Source of the DNA: Cytophagaceae bacterium | Lineage (GTDB): Bacteria; Bacteroidota; Bacteroidia; Cytophagales; Spirosomataceae | Direction: 5' to 3' | DNA length: 8,157 nucleotides | Assembly: GCA_947461155.1 (NCBI GenBank) | Contig: CANHKE010000045.1 | Coordinates: 1 to 8,157 of the forward strand | Notes under the pieces: model-generated | Told to the model about the DNA's origin: nothing | Databases searched by the model: none | What the model saw: the letters and a program-made list of their open reading frames with translations, nothing else | Part shown: piece by piece, positions 6,258 through 8,157 of the stretch | Layout: every line of letters begins with the position of its first letter | Numbering within the stretch: the stretch's first letter is position 1 | Position numbers and translations under genes: made by a program

Positions 6258-7166
6258 ATGAAATTAGTATCCAAAATAGTATTGTTTAGTGCATTCCTAG
6301 GTTCAGCTTTTCAAACGCTTGCGCAAGAAAAGCCAGTTCCTGGTAACCAAAACTCAGTTCGTCCGATCGATGAATCGAGTATCCATTACAAGGCTCGTTT
6401 ATGGCGCCGGATGGATTTGAATGAAAAAATTAATCAACCGTTTTTCTCGGTGAATAATGAAATTTCAAAATTCATTTTGGAATGGGTGAAGGCGGGTGTT
6501 TTGACTCCATACGCGAACGATTCGTTGTTGACAAAATTAAGCCCAGAACAATTTCAAGATAACTTGAAAATGGAGGAGCAATCAGAAGAAGCAACGCTAT
6601 CCGATGCGGAGAAAGCTGCTGGTTTTGGTGCTGAAGGTGCTACGCCTAAGGCGACCGGTTCTGATGATGGCTGGGGTGGTGGTGCAAAGCCAGCTGCAGC
6701 TGCGGCGCCTGCAAAGGATGCGTTTGAAGCGAAACCTGCTTTAGGTGCAGTTTCGTATTATTTCCCCAAGGAACTTTCGATTTTAGAAATTCGTGAAGAT
6801 GCCATTATTGATCGCCGTAGATCACGTTTGTACTTTGATATTCAGTCGATTTCCTTGATTATTCCTGCTTCTAAAACGAAAGCGGGTTTTGATAAGGCCG
6901 TTGCTTCGTTCCGTTACAAGGATTTGTACAAATTGTTCCGTAGCAATCCGAATTGCATTTGGTATAATTCGGAAAACGAAACGCAACACAAGAATATGGC
7001 CGATGCATTTGACTTACGTATGTTTCAAGCGCGGATCATTAAAAAGGGGAATGTGGAAAACAAGTTTTTAACGGACTTGTATGGTGGAGAAAAGGAAGGT
7101 TTGATGATGTCTCAAATGTTAGAATATAAGTTGCTCGAAATGGAGCACGACTTATGGGAAAATTAA
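6258..7166 (+). CDS. gldN: Type IX secretion / gliding ring protein GldN
   Basis: GldN (PorN) is a soluble periplasmic partner of GldK in the outer-membrane ring and contacts the GldM shaft. The 302-residue product starts with a signal peptide (K2, K6, hydrophobic 7-18, likely cleavage after Ala22 or Gln23). The mature domain begins around RPIDESSIHYKARLWRRMDL (35-54) with the family's DLNEKINQPFF (53-63). It continues with LSILEIREDAIIDRRRSRLY (173-192), FRYKDLYKLF (218-227) and the conserved C-terminal MEHDLW (295-300), similar to EHDMW in F. johnsoniae GldN. Between about 118 and 165 lies an Ala/Gly/Pro-rich low-complexity segment (GWGGGAKPAAAAAPAK at 138-153) that looks like a flexible insertion in the domain. 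It is the last gene of the operon and is followed by a strong terminator. Confidence 0.94.
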   Translation: MKLVSKIVLFSAFLGSAFQTLAQEKPVPGNQNSVRPIDESSIHYKARLWRRMDLNEKINQPFFSVNNEISKFILEWVKAGVLTPYANDSLLTKLSPEQFQDNLKMEEQSEEATLSDAEKAAGFGAEGATPKATGSDDGWGGGAKPAAAAAPAKDAFEAKPALGAVSYYFPKELSILEIREDAIIDRRRSRLYFDIQSISLIIPASKTKAGFDKAVASFRYKDLYKLFRSNPNCIWYNSENETQHKNMADAFDLRMFQARIIKKGNVENKFLTDLYGGEKEGLMMSQMLEYKLLEMEHDLWEN

Positions 7167-7180
7167 AATTTCAATGAATG

Positions 7181-7210
7181 AAGGGAGCATATCAAATGCT
7201 CCCTTTTTTT
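7181..7210 (+). terminator. Intrinsic terminator of the gldKLMN operon
   Basis: AAGGGAGCAT (7181-7190) and ATGCTCCCTT (7196-7205) form a perfect 10-bp stem around an ATCAA loop, running into a seven-T tract (7204-7210). It lies 15 nt after the gldN stop codon and separates the motility operon from pyk. The next 165 nt up to pyk are AT-rich and hold no recognisable gene. Confidence 0.93.
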
Positions 7211-7327
7211 ATGCCCATGCTGATTTTGGATTAATCGGATAAAAAATAATACACAAAGCTTTGAGGACTTCTTGTTTCTTCATTTTTTCCTAAAATTCGG
7301 GTGTATTATCTTGAATTAATTCCATTT

Positions 7328-7362
7328 TTTGCTGACTAAAATGTAAATTGCACAGTAATTTG
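7328..7362 (+). promoter_or_regulatory. Poorly defined pyk promoter region
   Basis: A promoter is expected between the gldN terminator and pyk. Two near matches to the -7 consensus occur, TAAATTG (7344-7350) and TAATTTG (7356-7362), each one base short. TTTG at 7328-7331 is a possible -33 box, 12 or 24 nt from them. Neither spacing is in the usual 17-23 range, so the exact promoter is uncertain. Confidence 0.2.
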
Positions 7363-7375
7363 ATTTAATTAATCT

Positions 7376-8157
7376 ATGTCGTATCAACGCAAAACAAAAA
7401 TTGTTGCCACAGTAGGCCCAGCCTCTGAATCAAGAGAATCGTTAATTCAATTAGCTGAAGCTGGTGTAAATATCTTCCGTTTGAATTTTTCACATGGTAC
7501 GCATGCGGACCATTTGGAGCGTTTGAAAACAATTCGCTCAATTAGCGAGGAGAAAGGTTTAAACTTAACGATTTTACAAGATTTACAAGGACCTAAAATC
7601 CGTACCCAATTAGTTGAAAACAACGGAGTTCCTTTGGAAGCCGGTAAGCAATTAATTTTTGCGATGGATGAAAACCTATTAGGTACATCTGAAAAAGTTG
7701 GGACCACGTATACGTCGATGTACTTAGATGTAAATGTAGGAGAGCGTATCCTGATGGATGATGGTAACTTAGAAGTTAAGGTATTAGCCATTGATAAAGT
7801 AAAGAAAGAAGTACTTACTGAAGTAATTTATGGGGGTATTTTGAAGTCGAAAAAAGGCATCAACTTGCCAGGAACGAAGGTTTCATTGCCTTGTTTGACG
7901 GAAAAAGATGAAGCAGATTTATATTTCGGTTTAGATCATGGAGTTGATTGGATCGCGTTGTCATTTGTCCGTAAGGCAGCTGACATTTGGGATATTAAAG
8001 ATAAAATTAAAGCCTATGGTAAAACAGCCAAGGTAATCGCTAAAATTGAAAAGCCAGAAGCCATTGATAACTTAGATGAAATCATCGAGGCGACTGATGC
8101 AATTATGGTTGCTCGTGGCGATTTGGGTGTTGAAATGGACGGTGCCGTTGTTCCTTA
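7376..8157 (+). CDS. pyk: Pyruvate kinase, 3'-truncated
   Basis: This enzyme makes pyruvate and ATP from phosphoenolpyruvate and ADP in the last step of glycolysis, in the cytoplasm. The frame is open from ATG 7376 to the window end: 260 codons plus two bases, a bit over half of a usual protein of about 470-480 residues. The N-terminus starts with the classical KTKIVATVGPAS (6-17). The active site shows RLNFSHG (35-41), DLQGPKIR (69-76), AKIEKPEA with the catalytic Lys223 and metal-binding Glu225 (222-229), and MVARGDLGVE (244-253) with Asp249. The B domain spans roughly 80-165. The C-terminal allosteric domain lies outside the window. Lys74 in QGPK is at the position that distinguishes potassium-independent enzymes, while Thr77 is more typical of potassium-dependent ones. 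It has its own leader after a strong terminator and is probably unrelated in function to the gld genes. Confidence 0.96.
   Translation, partial: MSYQRKTKIVATVGPASESRESLIQLAEAGVNIFRLNFSHGTHADHLERLKTIRSISEEKGLNLTILQDLQGPKIRTQLVENNGVPLEAGKQLIFAMDENLLGTSEKVGTTYTSMYLDVNVGERILMDDGNLEVKVLAIDKVKKEVLTEVIYGGILKSKKGINLPGTKVSLPCLTEKDEADLYFGLDHGVDWIALSFVRKAADIWDIKDKIKAYGKTAKVIAKIEKPEAIDNLDEIIEATDAIMVARGDLGVEMDGAVVP

Noticed and set aside
7225..7240. GATTAATC palindrome upstream of pyk as an operator
   Set aside because: An 8-bp AT-rich palindrome is expected by chance in such sequence, and nothing else around it supports a binding site.
7447..7791. A 114-codon minus-strand open frame inside pyk
   Set aside because: It is entirely within the conserved pyruvate kinase frame, which contains the catalytic motifs, so it is a reverse-strand shadow.

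Overview
The window looks like chromosomal DNA of a Bacteroidota bacterium, probably of the order Cytophagales. It carries the core type IX secretion / gliding motility genes gldK, gldL, gldM and gldN in the canonical order, preceded by a PorP/SprF-family gene. These families are largely confined to Bacteroidota. The AT-rich gene leaders lack clear Shine-Dalgarno sequences, and there are TAnnTTTG-type -7 elements, both as expected for that phylum. The order-level placement is a judgement from protein style and gene order, not from a search.

Layout, all on the plus strand: (1) 1-609, the C-terminal part of a DUF4271 multi-pass membrane protein, cut by the window edge; (2) 676-1488, a uroporphyrinogen-III synthase (hemD) with its own candidate promoter and a strong intrinsic terminator; (3) an intergenic stretch with a near-perfect 33-nt palindrome; (4) 1620-2549, a PorP/SprF-like outer-membrane protein; (5) a 159-nt gap with a candidate promoter for the motility operon; (6) 2709-7166, gldK-gldL-gldM-gldN, with gaps of only 36, 26 and 10 nt, ending in a 10-bp hairpin terminator; (7) 7376-8157, the first 260 codons of a pyruvate kinase, cut by the right edge.

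How the genes work together: from knowledge of the Flavobacterium johnsoniae and Porphyromonas gingivalis systems, GldL and GldM form the proton-driven inner-membrane motor. GldM spans the periplasm and contacts the GldK/GldN ring under the outer membrane. PorP/SprF proteins are outer-membrane partners of the secretion machinery or its cargo. HemD (tetrapyrrole synthesis), DUF4271 and pyruvate kinase (glycolysis) have no established role in the system and are probably neighbours rather than parts.

I found no mobile element, CRISPR array, RNA gene or wholly new system. The points most worth a second look are inside known proteins: the GldL motor helices keep only some of the polar residues important in F. 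johnsoniae, GldL carries an apparent gapless 56-residue internal duplication, and the pyruvate kinase has a mixed potassium-dependence signature. The palindrome between hemD and porP is unexplained.
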